Source: Mastacembelus armatus
Lineage: Eukaryota; Chordata; Actinopteri; Synbranchiformes; Mastacembelidae
Assembly (NCBI RefSeq): GCF_900324485.2
Contig: NC_046650.1
Coordinates: 17,303,517 to 17,367,516 of the forward strand
Reading direction: 5' to 3'
DNA length: 64,000 bases
Made by a program: the position numbers and the translations under genes
In this document: positions 25,901 through 39,633 of the stretch, piece by piece
Layout: every line of letters starts with the position of its first letter
How positions within the stretch are numbered: position 1 is the first letter of the stretch
Notes under the pieces: model-generated
What the model was told of the DNA's origin: nothing
Databases searched by the model: none
Seen by the model: the letters and a program-made list of their open reading frames with translations, nothing else

Positions 25901-27059
25901 TCAAAACTTGACTGGATGTCCTCTTCAATGGAAGCTCTCTGATTGTTCAGCTGTTGGAGGATCTCCTTAACGAAGGACAGGGCATCCGAGATCTGAGGGA
26001 GCCTGGAGAGCCGTACAGAGGGATCCAGAAGTGAAGACAAAAAGTCTGCTCAGCACAAATTAAGGTTCTTTTTCTGAGGTGTGTTTTCCTTGTCTATGAA
26101 TATAGTACAACATGCACATAGGCAAACACAAACCACTTACTGATCCTGTTCAGTGATTTGGTCATTTTTGACAGTGTTGTTCTGCAGTTCCCTGCCTGTC
26201 CACCAGATGTCAGTCTCTCCACCTCACTCCCTTTACTGCCTCATTAGGTTTCATACCTGTGAATTTCCTCTGTATCTTTAAATGGCAGTGCAATGTAACT
26301 AAGTACATTTCTATGTATTTGTATTTTATGCTACTTTATGGTTCTTCTCTGTAACAGTTCATCAGAATTTCCTGAGAGAGGTTTTTCTACAACACTCTTT
26401 GAAGTGTTGATCCAGAGAGTCAGTGGTCAAAACATTTAGATGGGAATTTTGTCCTGGTGATTATTAATGGAAGTTTTGTTTGGTCAGAGAGACCCCTGGT
26501 GGATAATAGTAGCATTACAGTCATGATACTGCATAGATGCATATTTCACGTTTTTAGACTCTTTAATTCTTTTCCATTCACAAAACTTCAACCCTGTACC
26601 TGTTCTGGACCATCTCCAACCTCTCCTGCAGGCTGCTGCGGTGCTCCTCCAGGGCCTGACTGAGGGCCACCTTAGGGTGTTCCACATGGTCCGACATGCA
26701 GTCCTCACACAGAGCACCCTCGCAGGACGAACAGTACAGCTCGGCCACCTGGAGGTGAGAAGAACAAAAGAAGAAGGGCGGATGCAGTGAGAGAGAGGTT
26801 TGGATAAAACACAGCACAGTGACAGTTAAATGCATTATACTGTAAAGTGTGTGTCTGCTGCACAACACACACTCACAAAGTCCTGACAAATTAAGATTCT
26901 GGCTCAGACTGAGTTCAGGTTCAGTTATTTTCGTGTGTCTCAGTTTGATGTCATCCATACCTTCCCTGCATGCTGCAGACAGGTGTTTTTGTTGGGCGGA
27001 GCCTCCAGGACGGTGCACTCCTCACTGCTGCTATCTGGGGAGTGTTGGTGGGCCTCCAT
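22913..27059 (-). CDS. trim2: TRIM2-like NHL-repeat protein without a visible RING
   Basis: TRIM-NHL protein; the mammalian family members are neuronal ubiquitin ligases. Thirteen exons on the minus strand: 27059-26961, 26748-26600, 26002-25822, 25692-25433, 25356-25218, 25137-24952, 24813-24618, 24361-24258, 24138-23971, 23857-23689, 23496-23426, 23303-23163, 23065-22913. They total 671 codons in frame. Order of domains: B-box 2 with all ligands (CLQHAGK...[13 protein letters not shown]...HVEH) at about residues 27-60, coiled coil about 65-190, filamin repeat about 275-335, a basic linker ([15 protein letters not shown]), then six NHL repeats to the C-terminal [10 protein letters not shown]. 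The C-terminus and NHL text fit TRIM2 better than TRIM3. Human TRIM2 has about 100 more N-terminal residues, the RING, for which no exon was found between 27,060 and 31,300. The first exon here begins ATGGAGG directly after an AG acceptor. Confidence 0.9.
26280..26345 (-). repeat. Fragment of a common teleost repeat
   Basis: AATGTAACTAAGTACATTTC and GTATTTTATGCTACTTTAT are end sequences of the widespread fish repeat whose other parts lie at 55690-56160. It sits in the trim2-like intron between 26002 and 26600. Confidence 0.55.
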
Positions 27060-30000
27060 CTGCAAGCGGCAGCCTGGTGGGGGTGAACCTCCAAACAGGC
27101 CCCTTAGCCCACACTGTGGCCAGGGGAAGCAGCTGGATGTTAAAAACAGGGGTTCCTACTGTTGTTTAGTTGTGTTTGGTTTGTTAACTGCTCGTGTCAA
27201 ACTTTATTCCATCGTGGACTCAAGAGGGATGTGTAAAATATTCAAAACATCCTTATGATAGCTCTTGGCACATGTTGGATCTGAGGACAGCCATTTCAAA
27301 GCAGGAGGCACAGCCCCTTCTAGATCCTACAGGAGTTTCCCACACAGCAGCCAGAACACGGTACTGGAAATGCAGATGTAGGTCACAGGAGCTTTCTCTG
27401 TAGTTTTAGTGTAACTTGATCCACTTTGCTGGTCAAAGGAGGGGCTGTAGTTTCAGACATGCCCTCTACTCAAGCCTGTTGTCAGTAAAACTTCCTGTTG
27501 GGTTAAAAGCAGGGTCCAGAAATCAGGAAGTCATCCATATAAATCCTTCTTTTGCTTCTATAAGCTGTCTAATCTCAGAATGGCCTACAGCATCTTTGAA
27601 TCCACCAAAAATAAGAGTTCTGGTCTATGAGCAGCAATCCAGTGGCCTTCAGGTCTGATTTTGGGGAAAGCGATGAACCTTAATTTAATTCCAGATGGTT
27701 CAGACTGAGGACAGACTCAGTCTGTGTCCTGCAGGACAAAAGACAGAGAAAATGGTAAAAACTACTACCCCAACTGATTTAACCTTGACAAATTTACCAC
27801 AGTGGGGAGTTGTTTTCAAACGCATTCACTTTTAGTTCAAATGGTCATGTGACATTATGGCATTAGCTGAGGTCTTTTTAACAAACGTGAGGATTGTAAG
27901 TTAGACTTTGCCTGCATTCATGTGCAGAATGATGACAAACCACAGACTGTGACAGAAACAGCAGCAGAATAAATGCACCTATCCCCACATACAAACACTC
28001 CCCACTATAGGAATGTCCATGTGCTCCTTCCAGCTGGTGCTCCCCCACGATGACTCCCAGATGGTACAGTCAAGAGCGATGAACCTGTTGAATCCCCCCA
28101 GGGACAGATGGTGCGACCCTACAGACAGGGTGGGGGGGGCCAACAGGAGACGTGAACATAGAGTACGACACTGATGGAGAGCAGCAATGTAGGTCACAGA
28201 AATATCTTCAAAGTGACGAGAAGAGAAGAAGAGGAGAGTACGATGAGGAGGGAGGCTGTGGTATCCATGGAAACAGACCAGATGAGGAGGGGGTGAGATG
28301 CAACACAAAGTGGAAAAAAATCACCAGGCCCTTTAATCCTAAAATCCTAAATTTAGCGGCCTGTGTGCTCCATCACAGCTCTATACACACTGACGATACA
28401 GCAGCGACACCAAACACCTGCGCTTCTTGGCACCTGGACCCTAAGACCCTAACTACTTCTAACTAGTCTCCATATGTTAATCTGACCTGTGATGTCCGTA
28501 GGTTCACCTAGGCCTGATAAAGTCCACACTCAATACACAGTGTGTTTGTAAACTGTTCTTGTTTAGCTGCACTGAACTTCTTTTTAAAAGACACAATTCT
28601 CTGTATATGATCCTCTCTTATATTGAGCTATTAGTCAGTGTGAGCTGATACCTGTAACTAAAATGATCCAGTGATTCATTTCCATTATGGTTTTTACTTT
28701 GTAGTGTCTCAGTGTCTCCGCCATAGAAGATATCCAGGTCCTGTCTGTATTTTAATGTACTGGGTGTAAAACATGAACTGAATGTGTTATGAATCATTTA
28801 TAAAGGGGATGGATTATGGAGATGAGTGTCCTGTGATCTTGTACATAATCCTGTTTTAACACCTCCCCCCAAAAACATCCACAACCTGCCTGACATAAAA
28901 CGCAAACGCACACATGATATCTCATCCTTCTTTTTTCGGTCTTTCTGCAGAATTAAGGACATTTTACACACAGACACACACACACTTTAATTCTCTGCAG
29001 TGAAATGCTGCAAAGGATTATGGGCGACAGAGTCTGCAGGGTGTGTTTCTGTGTTTGCGTCTCGTGACCGTGTGGTGACTGTCTGTAACTGTCACTGAGT
29101 GACAGACAACCAGAGTCTTTCTTTCCTTCTGTCTTGCACAGAGAATAAATTCCTGTTTGTGCAGAGATGGTGAGACTGAAAATACCAGTAACAAACATGG
29201 CTCTAACATGGTCCAGTCCACCCGAAGACCAAAAATATGAATAATGATGGAAAGAACACGAGGTGGAGACAGAGGAAACATTATCTGATGGAAAACATCC
29301 ACAAACCTGCTGCTATTTCCTGTTTCATCCTGTAGCTGCACCTTATTTCACACTTTCATGGATTACCTGTTGAAAAGTGGTTTAAACATCCTGCTGTGTT
29401 TCTAATACGAGGACTGAAACAGACTTAGTTAATTGGAAACCTACTTACGTCATCTTGCCTGCACAGACCAGACTCCGTTTCATTATCACCCTTTCAAAAA
29501 AAGGCGACATGCAGCAAAAGTTCGTTTGAGTTGTGCAGCGGCTGCAGGTTGAGGCCGACACTGGATTCTAGAGAGGTTATCAGTGAATCTGCTGTGTGTG
29601 CCCACATTCACAGAAAAACACCCAGCACCCTGGTAATCTGACCTCCTCTTCTCTCCATACTCCCGTGGGAAAAATTCATGGTCACTCCTCTTTCTGTTTC
29701 TGTTTAATCACTCGTTCCTCCCACAGGTCTCCCGCCCACTCCCTCACCTGTGTCCCTGCAGTTTCCAGCTAATTTATAACTATTTTCTATAACGGTTGTG
29801 TAATATTTGGGTTCAACAACAAGCAGACACTGGCTGGTGAACATAACAACTTTCAAAGAAATAAGAATAAAGTGTTCAGGTAAAATTAAAGCGACTTTAT
29901 CAGAACGTCTTCCAATATTCAGCCTATAGAGCAAAGAGCAAAGCTTGTCCACGTGTCTGTCTGTCTGTCTTTTTTCATGTTGTCTGTTGTCTTCATGGTC

Positions 30001-31049
30001 ATTTTGCATCTTTTTGAGTCTCTTACTGCACATTTGCAGTTTGTGTCTCCTTTATAACCCTTTTTGTGTCTGTACAGTCTTTGCACTTCTTCTTATCCCA
30101 GTCTCTGCTCGTTTCTGTCTCTTCCTACTCATTGTGCATTTCTTACTAATCCCCTTTAGTCTCTTCATGCACATTTGCATCTATTCTTAGTTTTTTTTTT
30201 CATGTACTCACTTTCCCAACCCTTGTGTATATTTGTGTCTTTGTGTGTGTCTCTGGTTGTTTTGTGTAGTCATTTTCTTCTCTTTGTGGTCATATGTGTC
30301 TTCATCACTGTTTTGCATCAGTTAGTGGTCGTTTGCGTGTCTTTACTCATATTGTATCGCTGGGTAGTTGTTTTTGCATCTCTCTGGTTGTTTTGTGTGA
30401 CATTGTAGTCGTCTCCATCCTTATTTACCATTTTTATGTCATTTTGTTGTGTTTTGTGTGTGCGGTCATTTTTGTGTCTGTCTCACTGTTTTGCATCTGT
30501 TGGTCTCTGAGTCCTAAGTATCTTATCAGTTTTCTTTGTCTCTGTGGTTGTTTGTGTGTCTTTATGTGACCCTCCAGTGGGAAATATTAAACATCCTGAT
30601 CCTGGGGCCCTGATGGCCCCTGACCCCTGGGCTCTGTGGGCCTGTGCCCTGTTCTCAGTTCATACAGAAAACTGCCACAGTCAGACAGGATCAATTTCTG
30701 TGCACAGACGTGACGAAGCTCCTGTTACCGTTAGCCCTCAGGATGCTAACGTGCTTACTATAGGCCTGATAGCACACAAACACACACGCACTTGTATTTG
30801 CTGTAAAGCTGATGTGGATCAGACTGTGCCTGCGTTCATTCATTCATCCTCCACCCTGGTTCATCCTGCTCTCTGTCCATCCTCCTTTCCTCCCTCCTCA
30901 TCCCTCGCTCAGGAAAACACAGCAGGTTACAGATGCTGCTGTCATCCCCAGACATTCCTCCATCACTGCCTCCATCCGCCCATCCCTCCATCAGTCCATC
31001 CACCCATCCCTCCATCCTCACATCCCAAAACCAGAAAGCCAGCACTCAC
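27060..31049. other. Presumed 5' intron/upstream region of the trim2-like gene
   Basis: Four kilobases with no exon recognised on either strand and no Cys/His pattern of a RING. Low-complexity tracts include CATCCATC-type repeats near 30,840-31,030 and T-rich sequence at 29,950-30,550. Confidence 0.5.
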
Positions 31050-31115
31050 CATGTTTTCCTAAGACGCAGGCAGTGAGTGTGTTGCTTTTCCAGCCTGAAG
31101 CCATCGCATCATGAT
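31050..31115 (-). promoter_or_regulatory. Possible 5' non-coding exon of the trim2-like gene
   Basis: On the minus strand a stretch containing GATGGCTTCAGGCTGG ends at GGAAAACATG|GTGAGTGCTGG, a strong donor at 31050/31049. It would fit a distal non-coding exon. No transcript support. Confidence 0.3.
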
Positions 31116-31139
31116 AGCGTCTTGTTTGCTCCCTCTCTT

Positions 31140-31206
31140 CTCTGGTGTGTGCGTATGTGTGTGTGTATATGTGTATATCTGTGTGTGTGTGTGTGTGTGT
31201 GGGTGG
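31140..31206. repeat. (GT)n microsatellite
   Basis: Runs of TGTGTG broken by GCGTATG and ATATC, ending in a G-run. Confidence 0.85.
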
Positions 31207-31439
31207 GGGGGAGGATATCATCGTCACGGCAACACCAGCAGCTTGCAGCAGCAGGACCCATTCTGTAGGGCGGGGCATCTGTACTGTCTCACTGTAGCAT
31301 CCACCAATCAGGAGCAGGAGTGTTTAGAAGGGGGCAGAGGTGATTGGCTGAACTGTCTGTCATTTAACTAAAAGAGTGAGCTGGGATTCTCTCTCTCTCT
31401 GTTTATCACAAGGTCTCTCTCCCCTCACAGGTTTTAACT

Positions 31440-31885
31440 CAAAATAATTAATTTTACATGTATGAAATATTTGTTCTTAATAAAGTTGTAAGATAAAGAG
31501 TACAGTTAATTGTACAATTGTGTATTTTGTCATAAATCAGGTTTAAATAAATTTTTAGGGTTAGTTTATATATATATCTATATTTATTTAGATATATATC
31601 AAAATATTGTTTTTTATTTTGTTTAATTAATTTAAATCTTCAAAACAATATATAAATAATAAAAACGATTATTGGGTTTATGTATATTTATTTATTTTTA
31701 CTATAATTTATTTAAAAAATGAATATATCCACAGCTTTACTAAGATTATTAATCATTTTTAAATACAATAAATATTTAACATAAAATCCTATAAATAAAC
31801 ACAAATAGCACATTGTCAGTGGACATTACTAAGATATGTTACTGTAAAAATAAATGTTACTATAAAATAATGTGTTTACGGTTTT
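31440..31885. other. AT-rich spacer before the snoRNA host gene
   Basis: Very AT-rich with TATATA runs; no coding signal. It separates the putative trim2-like upstream end (minus) from the U14 host gene (plus). Confidence 0.5.
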
Positions 31886-32864
31886 ATTCCGGTCCAACAG
31901 TCGGCGGCGGAAACACGTCACCAGCCGCGATGTTGAAATACAAAGAAGAAGAACTGGCGGAAGTCTTTGAGTCATTTGAGTCGAAGCTGCAGGGTGAGTC
32001 GGAGCTGTTGTTGTTCTGAAGGTAAAACGTGTTTTATTTTGAGTCTAACCCTGAAATGTTAACGTGTATTTGTTGGTCACAGTGTGGGGACGTGTCGTTT
32101 GGCCATTTTCACCTTAGATGATGAGTTTATTTTACGGATGGTCGTAGATTGTGGCGGTGTCGGGAAGTCGATCAGCTTTTCCCCACGTTGTACTCAGACA
32201 TCACTGCTGGTTGTTTATTTCGTGTTGTTTGCTGTTTATTTGGAGATGAATGTTGTTCCACAGCAGCTCGGACACAAACTCAACACACCAGGTCCACGTG
32301 TTAAACTAGAAAGTGGCTTTAGCACCGACCGTGTGTTTGGGATCATGAAAACCACAAAACCTTCATTTGAAAAGACCAAATATGGAAAAATCAGAAAATG
32401 AACAGTGTTTTATTTCTAACAACCTGCCACGTGGTGCAGGCCAACATCTGCCCGCAGCTGCGTCAAACTCCCAAACCTGCTTTTACCATCACGAGCTGTG
32501 CATTAGCTTCTAATAAAGAGACAATATGTTTAAAACACTGTCCTGGTGGTTTATGAGCTGCTGGTCTGATTCTCTTAACCTGTTCTTCTGTTTCTCTTGT
32601 TCCAACAGTCAGATTCACTGATGTACTTGGTAATAAAACAGGTTCTGACTGATCATATGTTTTCTGTATTTCCCAGGATTGAGAATGACCTTCAGGGCCA
32701 CCGTAGAGAATCTGCTCAGGTGTGTCGGGACAGAATGGGCGATGATGTCCCTGAACCTGTGGACCGGTGAGCTTCAAAAAAATGAATCCATGATTAGTTG
32801 ATTCTGAGTCCATACAAATATGTGGTTTATTAAAACTGTTGAGCATTAAGTTTTCACCTGTTGG

Positions 32865-32970
32865 CCACAGTTCGCTGTGATGATGGTTTTCCTGCCATTC
32901 GTAGTTTCCACCTGAGGTCTACAGACCAGTGACGGTCCAAACCTTCCTTGGATGTCTGAGCGAACTGTGG
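32865..32970 (+). ncRNA. snord14: U14 snoRNA copy 1
   Basis: Box C/D snoRNA. The terminal stem CCACAGTTCGC/GCGAACTGTGG is perfect over 11 bp. Box C is GTGATGA and box D is CTGA. The 14-nt guide CCTTCCTTGGATGT next to box D complements 18S ACATCCAAGGAAGG, placing the methylation at the conserved C (human C462). The upstream CCATTCGTAGTTTC complements the 5' region of 18S (GAAACTGCGAATGG, one G-U pair), the U14 processing domain. It ends 65 nt before exon 3. Confidence 0.93.
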
Positions 32971-33140
32971 TCCTCTGTACCTGGTCTGTAACTGTGTCTC
33001 TGCTTTCAGGTCTAACGTCGTCTCCTTTGTTTCAGGGTGAACACATTGATGTCATGTGACGTCCAACAGCAGCAGTGAAGACCAGCCCTCATGAAGACAG
33101 GAGGTGAGTTAAAAAAACCTTTTAGTCCTGCTTGGTGCTC

Positions 33141-33234
33141 GTCGCTGTGATGATGGTTTTCCTGCCATTCGTAGTTTCCACCTGAGGTCTACAGACCTGA
33201 GACGGTCCAAACCTTCCTTGGATGTCTGAGCGAC
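33141..33234 (+). ncRNA. snord14: U14 snoRNA copy 2
   Basis: Same box C, box D and both 18S-complementary stretches as copy 1. The short stem is GTCGC/GCGAC. It ends 67 nt before exon 4. Confidence 0.93.
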
Positions 33235-33566
33235 TGAAGGGAATACATATGATTTTGTCTCTGTGCCATAATAATTAATCTGACGTCTTGTTCACTTTCA
33301 GGCTGGCTGAGAAACCACAGGGTCAGATGGAGGCGTGTTCGTCATGATCGAGTCCACAGGTTTGTGTTTGTGTGTCAACACATTTTTTTTTTTTTAATTT
33401 ATCAAGTAAATTTCACAAGGATGTTAAAATAATTTTTTGGGAGACTTGTCCAGGAGGGGAGCTAATGGTCTGAGTTATAAGTTGGTGTGTGGTTTACTTT
33501 TATCTCGAAACCTCATTTCTCCTGGGTCAATATCAAGAGCTCGTCCTTGATGTTTTCACCTGTTGA

Positions 33567-33672
33567 CCACAGTTCGCTGTGATGATGGTTTTCCTGCCAT
33601 TCGTAGTTTCCACCTGAGGTCTACAGACCAGTGACGGTCCAAACCTTCCTTGGATGTCTGAGCGAACTGTGG
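33567..33672 (+). ncRNA. snord14: U14 snoRNA copy 3
   Basis: Long-stem type (CCACAGTTCGC/GCGAACTGTGG) like copy 1, with all boxes and guides intact. It ends about 63 nt before exon 5. Confidence 0.93.
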
Positions 33673-33839
33673 TCCTCTGTACCTGGTCTGTAAATGTCTC
33701 TGCTTTCAGGTCTAACGTCGTCTCCTTTGTTTCAGGGTGAACACATTGATGTCATGTGACGTCCAACAGCAGCAGTGAAGACCAGCCCTCATGAAGACAG
33801 GAGGTGAGTTAAAAAACCTTTTAGTCCTGCTTGGTGCTC

Positions 33840-33933
33840 GTCGCTGTGATGATGGTTTTCCTGCCATTCGTAGTTTCCACCTGAGGTCTACAGACCTGAG
33901 ACGGTCCCAACCTTCCTTGGATGTCTGAGCGAC
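33840..33933 (+). ncRNA. snord14: U14 snoRNA copy 4
   Basis: Short-stem type (GTCGC/GCGAC). Boxes and guide are intact, with one difference (GGTCCCAACC for GGTCCAAACC) just outside the guide. It ends 67 nt before exon 6. Confidence 0.92.
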
Positions 33934-34108
33934 TGAAGAGGATAAATATGATTTTGTCTCTGTGCCATAATAATTAATCAGACGTCTTGTTCACTTTCAG
34001 GCTGGCTGAGAAACCACAGGGTCAGATGGAGGCGTGTTCATCATGATCGAGTCCACAGGTTTGTGTTTGTCACATTTTTTTAAATTTTATTTTCACATGT
34101 TGACCACA

Positions 34109-34204
34109 GTTCGCTGTGATGATGGTTTTCCTGCCATTCGTAGTTTCCACCTGAGGTCTACAGACCTGAGACGGTCCAAACCTTCCTTGGATGTCTGAGC
34201 GAAC
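34109..34204 (+). ncRNA. snord14: U14 snoRNA copy 5
   Basis: Stem GTTCGC/GCGAAC; the 5' flank still reads CCACAGTTCGC but the 3' partner is shortened. Boxes and guides are intact. It ends about 71 nt before exon 7. Confidence 0.92.
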
Positions 34205-34381
34205 CTAACGAAGTGACAAACATCAGTTTTGTCTCTTGAGCTTTAATCAGTAACTGGTTTAAATGTCTCCCACAGGGTGAACCTTAAAGTCAGTCCAGTC
34301 CAAGGAGCATCAACACTCCTGGTTTTTGACAGGTATGTTTGTTTTACCCTATATTTGACTGTAATGTTCACACAGCTGCTC

Positions 34382-34475
34382 GTCGCTGTGATGATGGTTT
34401 TCCTGCCATTCGTAGTTTCCACCTGAGGTCTGCAGACCTGAGACGGTCCAAACCTTCCTTGGATGTCTGAGCGAA
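34382..34475 (+). ncRNA. snord14: U14 snoRNA copy 6
   Basis: The 5' flank is of the short-stem type (GTCGC) and the 3' flank of the long-stem type (GCGAACTGTGG), a mixed copy. Boxes and guides are intact. One base differs in the internal hairpin (GGTCTGCAGACC). It ends 69 nt before exon 8. Confidence 0.92.
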
Positions 34476-34649
34476 CTGTGGTCCTCTGTACCTGGTCTGT
34501 AAATGTCTCTGCTTTCAGGTCTAACGTCGTCTCCTTTGTTTCAGGGTGAACATGTTGATGTCATGTGACGTCCAACAGCAGCAGTGAAGACCAGCCCTCA
34601 GGAAGACAGGAGGTGAGTTAAAAAAACCCTTTAGTCCTGCTTGGTGCTC

Positions 34650-34743
34650 GTCGCTGTGATGATGGTTTTCCTGCCATTCGTAGTTTCCACCTGAGGTCTA
34701 CAGACCTGAGACGGTCCAAACCTTCCTTGGATGTCTGAGCGAG
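34650..34743 (+). ncRNA. snord14: U14 snoRNA copy 7
   Basis: Short-stem 5' flank (GTCGC) with 3' flank GCGAG. Boxes C and D and both guides are intact. It ends 72 nt before the last exon. Confidence 0.92.
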
Positions 34744-35254
34744 TTCAGTTCTAAGTGTTTGTTGACCGACTGCTCAAAACATTTGTCTGAGCTTGTTTTG
34801 TTTTTCTTTCAACAGGTTGTTCAGTCAGGAGGCTGCAGTGCATCAGTTTGTCTTCACTGCCACAGTGTTTCTTCAGTGAGATCTGTATTTATTTTGGTTT
34901 TAAACCAAGAAATAAAGACCCATTAACGACTTGGATTGACTTGTGGTTTCTTTCATTACAAGCTGCTTATTTTATTTTTCTTCCTTGTTTTTTAATTTGT
35001 GGGTCTGAGAACAGGGTGTTGTTAAAAAGTGGACCCTACTAATCTGTATGTATTGTTCATTCTTTATTTTCAGTTATATACAAAATGATTTTAATGTCCA
35101 GTAAAAAGAAAAACTTATTTTAAGCTGCAGGTCGTTGTGCGTCTTAAATATTATATTATAGACAAACTGGCAGAAACGATCTGCCAAAGATGAAGTGTAC
35201 TTTTAATTTAACACGGCACCGTGACCAGTTTTCCCTGACTTAGTTGTGGGTGCA

Positions 35255-35418
35255 CCTTCCTTCAAACACGCGCGTCCCTGTACCAAGATGGCGGCCGCGT
35301 TGACGCGTCGCAGCAGCGGCTCATGTGGCCGCGGTCAGCGGGGCGGCTGCTGTCAAACCGGCGCTAACAGCAGCTGTGAGCCGCTTAGCTTCCACCGGGA
35401 GCGGGTTGGACGCACACG

Positions 35419-35440
<22 letters not shown>
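35255..35440 (+). promoter_or_regulatory. CpG-rich promoter and first exon of rnf175
   Basis: CpG density rises sharply here (CACGCGCGTCC, GGCGGCCGCGTTGACGCGTC) against an AT-rich background, typical of a housekeeping promoter. AAGATGGCGGC at 35285 resembles a YY1 site and also gives an upstream ATG out of frame with the main start. Confidence 0.7.
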
Positions 35441-37833
<2,393 letters not shown>

Positions 37834-38790
37834 AGCCTTGAGGAACGCCGCTGTACGTGCAGGTGGAGTCATGTGAAGGGAAAGAAGCCTTTGGCAGTGA
37901 CCTGTGGAGGTCAGTGCTGCAAAGGAACTGCCTCAGGCTGTTTTTGGAAGGCTTTTATTTCTGGAGGACTTGTTCTGTGAGAGGACTCTGCCAGCATAAA
38001 CACAAATCTCCAGTATTCACACCTGTCTGATTTGGAAATGTTTCTGTTATGCCTGTTATTTTTATTGTTTGCTTTGTGCTGCAGTAAAAATGCATTTTAT
38101 TGCAGTTTTATAATGTAGCTGAACTCAATGCTGCTCGATGCTGGTTCTGTTGACACCATTAGCACAGACCTGATCTGGGTTTGGAGGCTGCTGCTCTTTG
38201 CACATTGATTTAAAAACATCTGTAGCCTGTTTACATTTAACTTTTATTATTAAGGTTTTATCTGAAAAGTTGTTGCATTTTAATTTGTAGCTAAAGTTGA
38301 TGATGAATATCAACATATTGTAGCAGGTGAAGTTAATACGTCACTGTTGTGTTTCTGGGCTGGTTTTGTAGGTTTGGTTTCACTGCAGCTGATCCAATCT
38401 GATAAAAACTGGAGTAGAGGAGAATAAAATTCAGAAACTGGACTGAACAGGTTTAATGAGATCCTTGAACAGTTTGCAGTTATTTTCTTTTGCCAAATCA
38501 AAAACATTGTTTTCTGATCGAAGCTGCTGCTGATTAATAAACATCTGTAAACCTGATCAGACTGTCCAGAGATGATGTGATCACAACATAGTGGTGAACT
38601 TTAATATTTTCTTCTTCAGATTTTTAGTGAAGTCCAAATGTTATTTGTTTGTTTTTAGAAATGAAGATTCACTCTATACTGTGACCTGCTGTACAGGCTG
38701 TAACAGTGTGAGTCAAAAGGGTTAATGATGGGGCTGGAACGACGTAACAGAATCCCACCCAGGGTGAACACTTCCTGGATTTTCTCTTTA
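37834..38790. other. rnf175 3' UTR and spacer to fam111
   Basis: AATAAA candidates lie near 38424 and 38534. No other gene seen. Confidence 0.5.
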
Positions 38791-38794
38791 AATA

Positions 38795-39309
38795 CCGACA
38801 GAAATACAGTGCCCGGTCTTTCAGAGCCAGGCAGTTCATGTTACGGTAAGACATTACATCATGGTCTTCATTTTATAAATACATTAAAACATATATGGAT
38901 ATAAACTATTTTTAAAGCCAGAGGAAAATCCGAGCTATAGTTTGACGTTGACTTGTGTTGCTTTGACTCAAGGGTCTGTACTTATAATCGAACTTTAACA
39001 AAAGTTTGATTATATGTCATAAAAGTTTAAAATACGTTGCTCAAGTCTCTAAAAGTGCCAGTAGGTTAAGTGTTTGTTGTAATTATTTGTCTTGACGTTA
39101 GCTCAGCATTAACCCATAATGTCTGGTATCAGTAAGTTTTGTTTCTGGTGTGCCATGCTGCTCCAACATTAAGGCTGTGGTCTCTATTATTCCATGTCCG
39201 TTGTAGATTCCTAACATCTAGGTTTATTTAAGGCTGCTGGTTCGGTTATTGCTTTGAGCTGTTACCTGATTGTTTGCAGGAAGAAGCGGGTCGAGTGTGT
39301 GAGTCAGAG
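38795..39309 (+). promoter_or_regulatory. 5' non-coding exons of the first fam111 gene
   Basis: CTCTTTAAATACC near 38785 could act as a TATA-like element. A first exon ends CATGTTACG at 38845 before GTAAGAC, and a second exon at 39280-39309 lies between TTTGCAG and GTGAGTG. The coding exon then starts after ATTTCAG at 39627. Confidence 0.5.
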
Positions 39310-39633
39310 GTGAGTGTGTTTCCTCATCGGGGAACTTTCTAGAACAAAACTGCAAAATCAGCTTTTATCCTGTTGAACTAACAGGTTGTGTATTTGGAAA
39401 CTAAATATTCTACAAGTAAAGCAGTATAATACATGTTATTTACTGCAGCTTACATATTAATGTGTCATATTTAATCATTTTAATGTCAGGGTGAAACTTG
39501 ATTATAAGTTATATAATAAACATCAATCTGTTCTTATATTTGAGTTGAGGGCGGAATATATAAGTTGTGTTCTTTGCTTATTAAACTCGTCATTTTAACA
39601 TGAGCTAACTTTATGGTTCTATTTCAGGGGAAC

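Larger units (their letters stand above)
31890..34935 (+). ncRNA. U14 (SNORD14) host gene, nine exons, seven snoRNA-bearing introns
   Basis: Exons by splice signals: E1 about 31890-31993, E2 32677-32766, E3 33036-33103, E4 33302-33359, E5 33736-33803, E6 34001-34058, E7 34276-34332, E8 34545-34612, E9 34816 to about 34935, with AATAAA at 34911. E3, E5 and E8 are near copies of one exon, and E4 and E6 of another. These repeated exons have no sustained reading frame, so the spliced RNA looks like a carrier for snoRNAs, as in SNHG genes. Introns 2-8 each hold one U14 copy; intron 1 holds none. E1-E2 could encode a 52-residue peptide starting at 31930 (MLKYKEEELAEVFES...), possibly a remnant of an older coding gene. 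U14 is classically hosted by HSPA8 or RPS13, not by a gene in this position. Confidence 0.85.

Noticed and set aside
30836-31062. Proline/histidine/serine-rich frames near 30.5-31.1 kb
   Set aside because: They read through CATCCATC-type low-complexity sequence; no splice or domain support.
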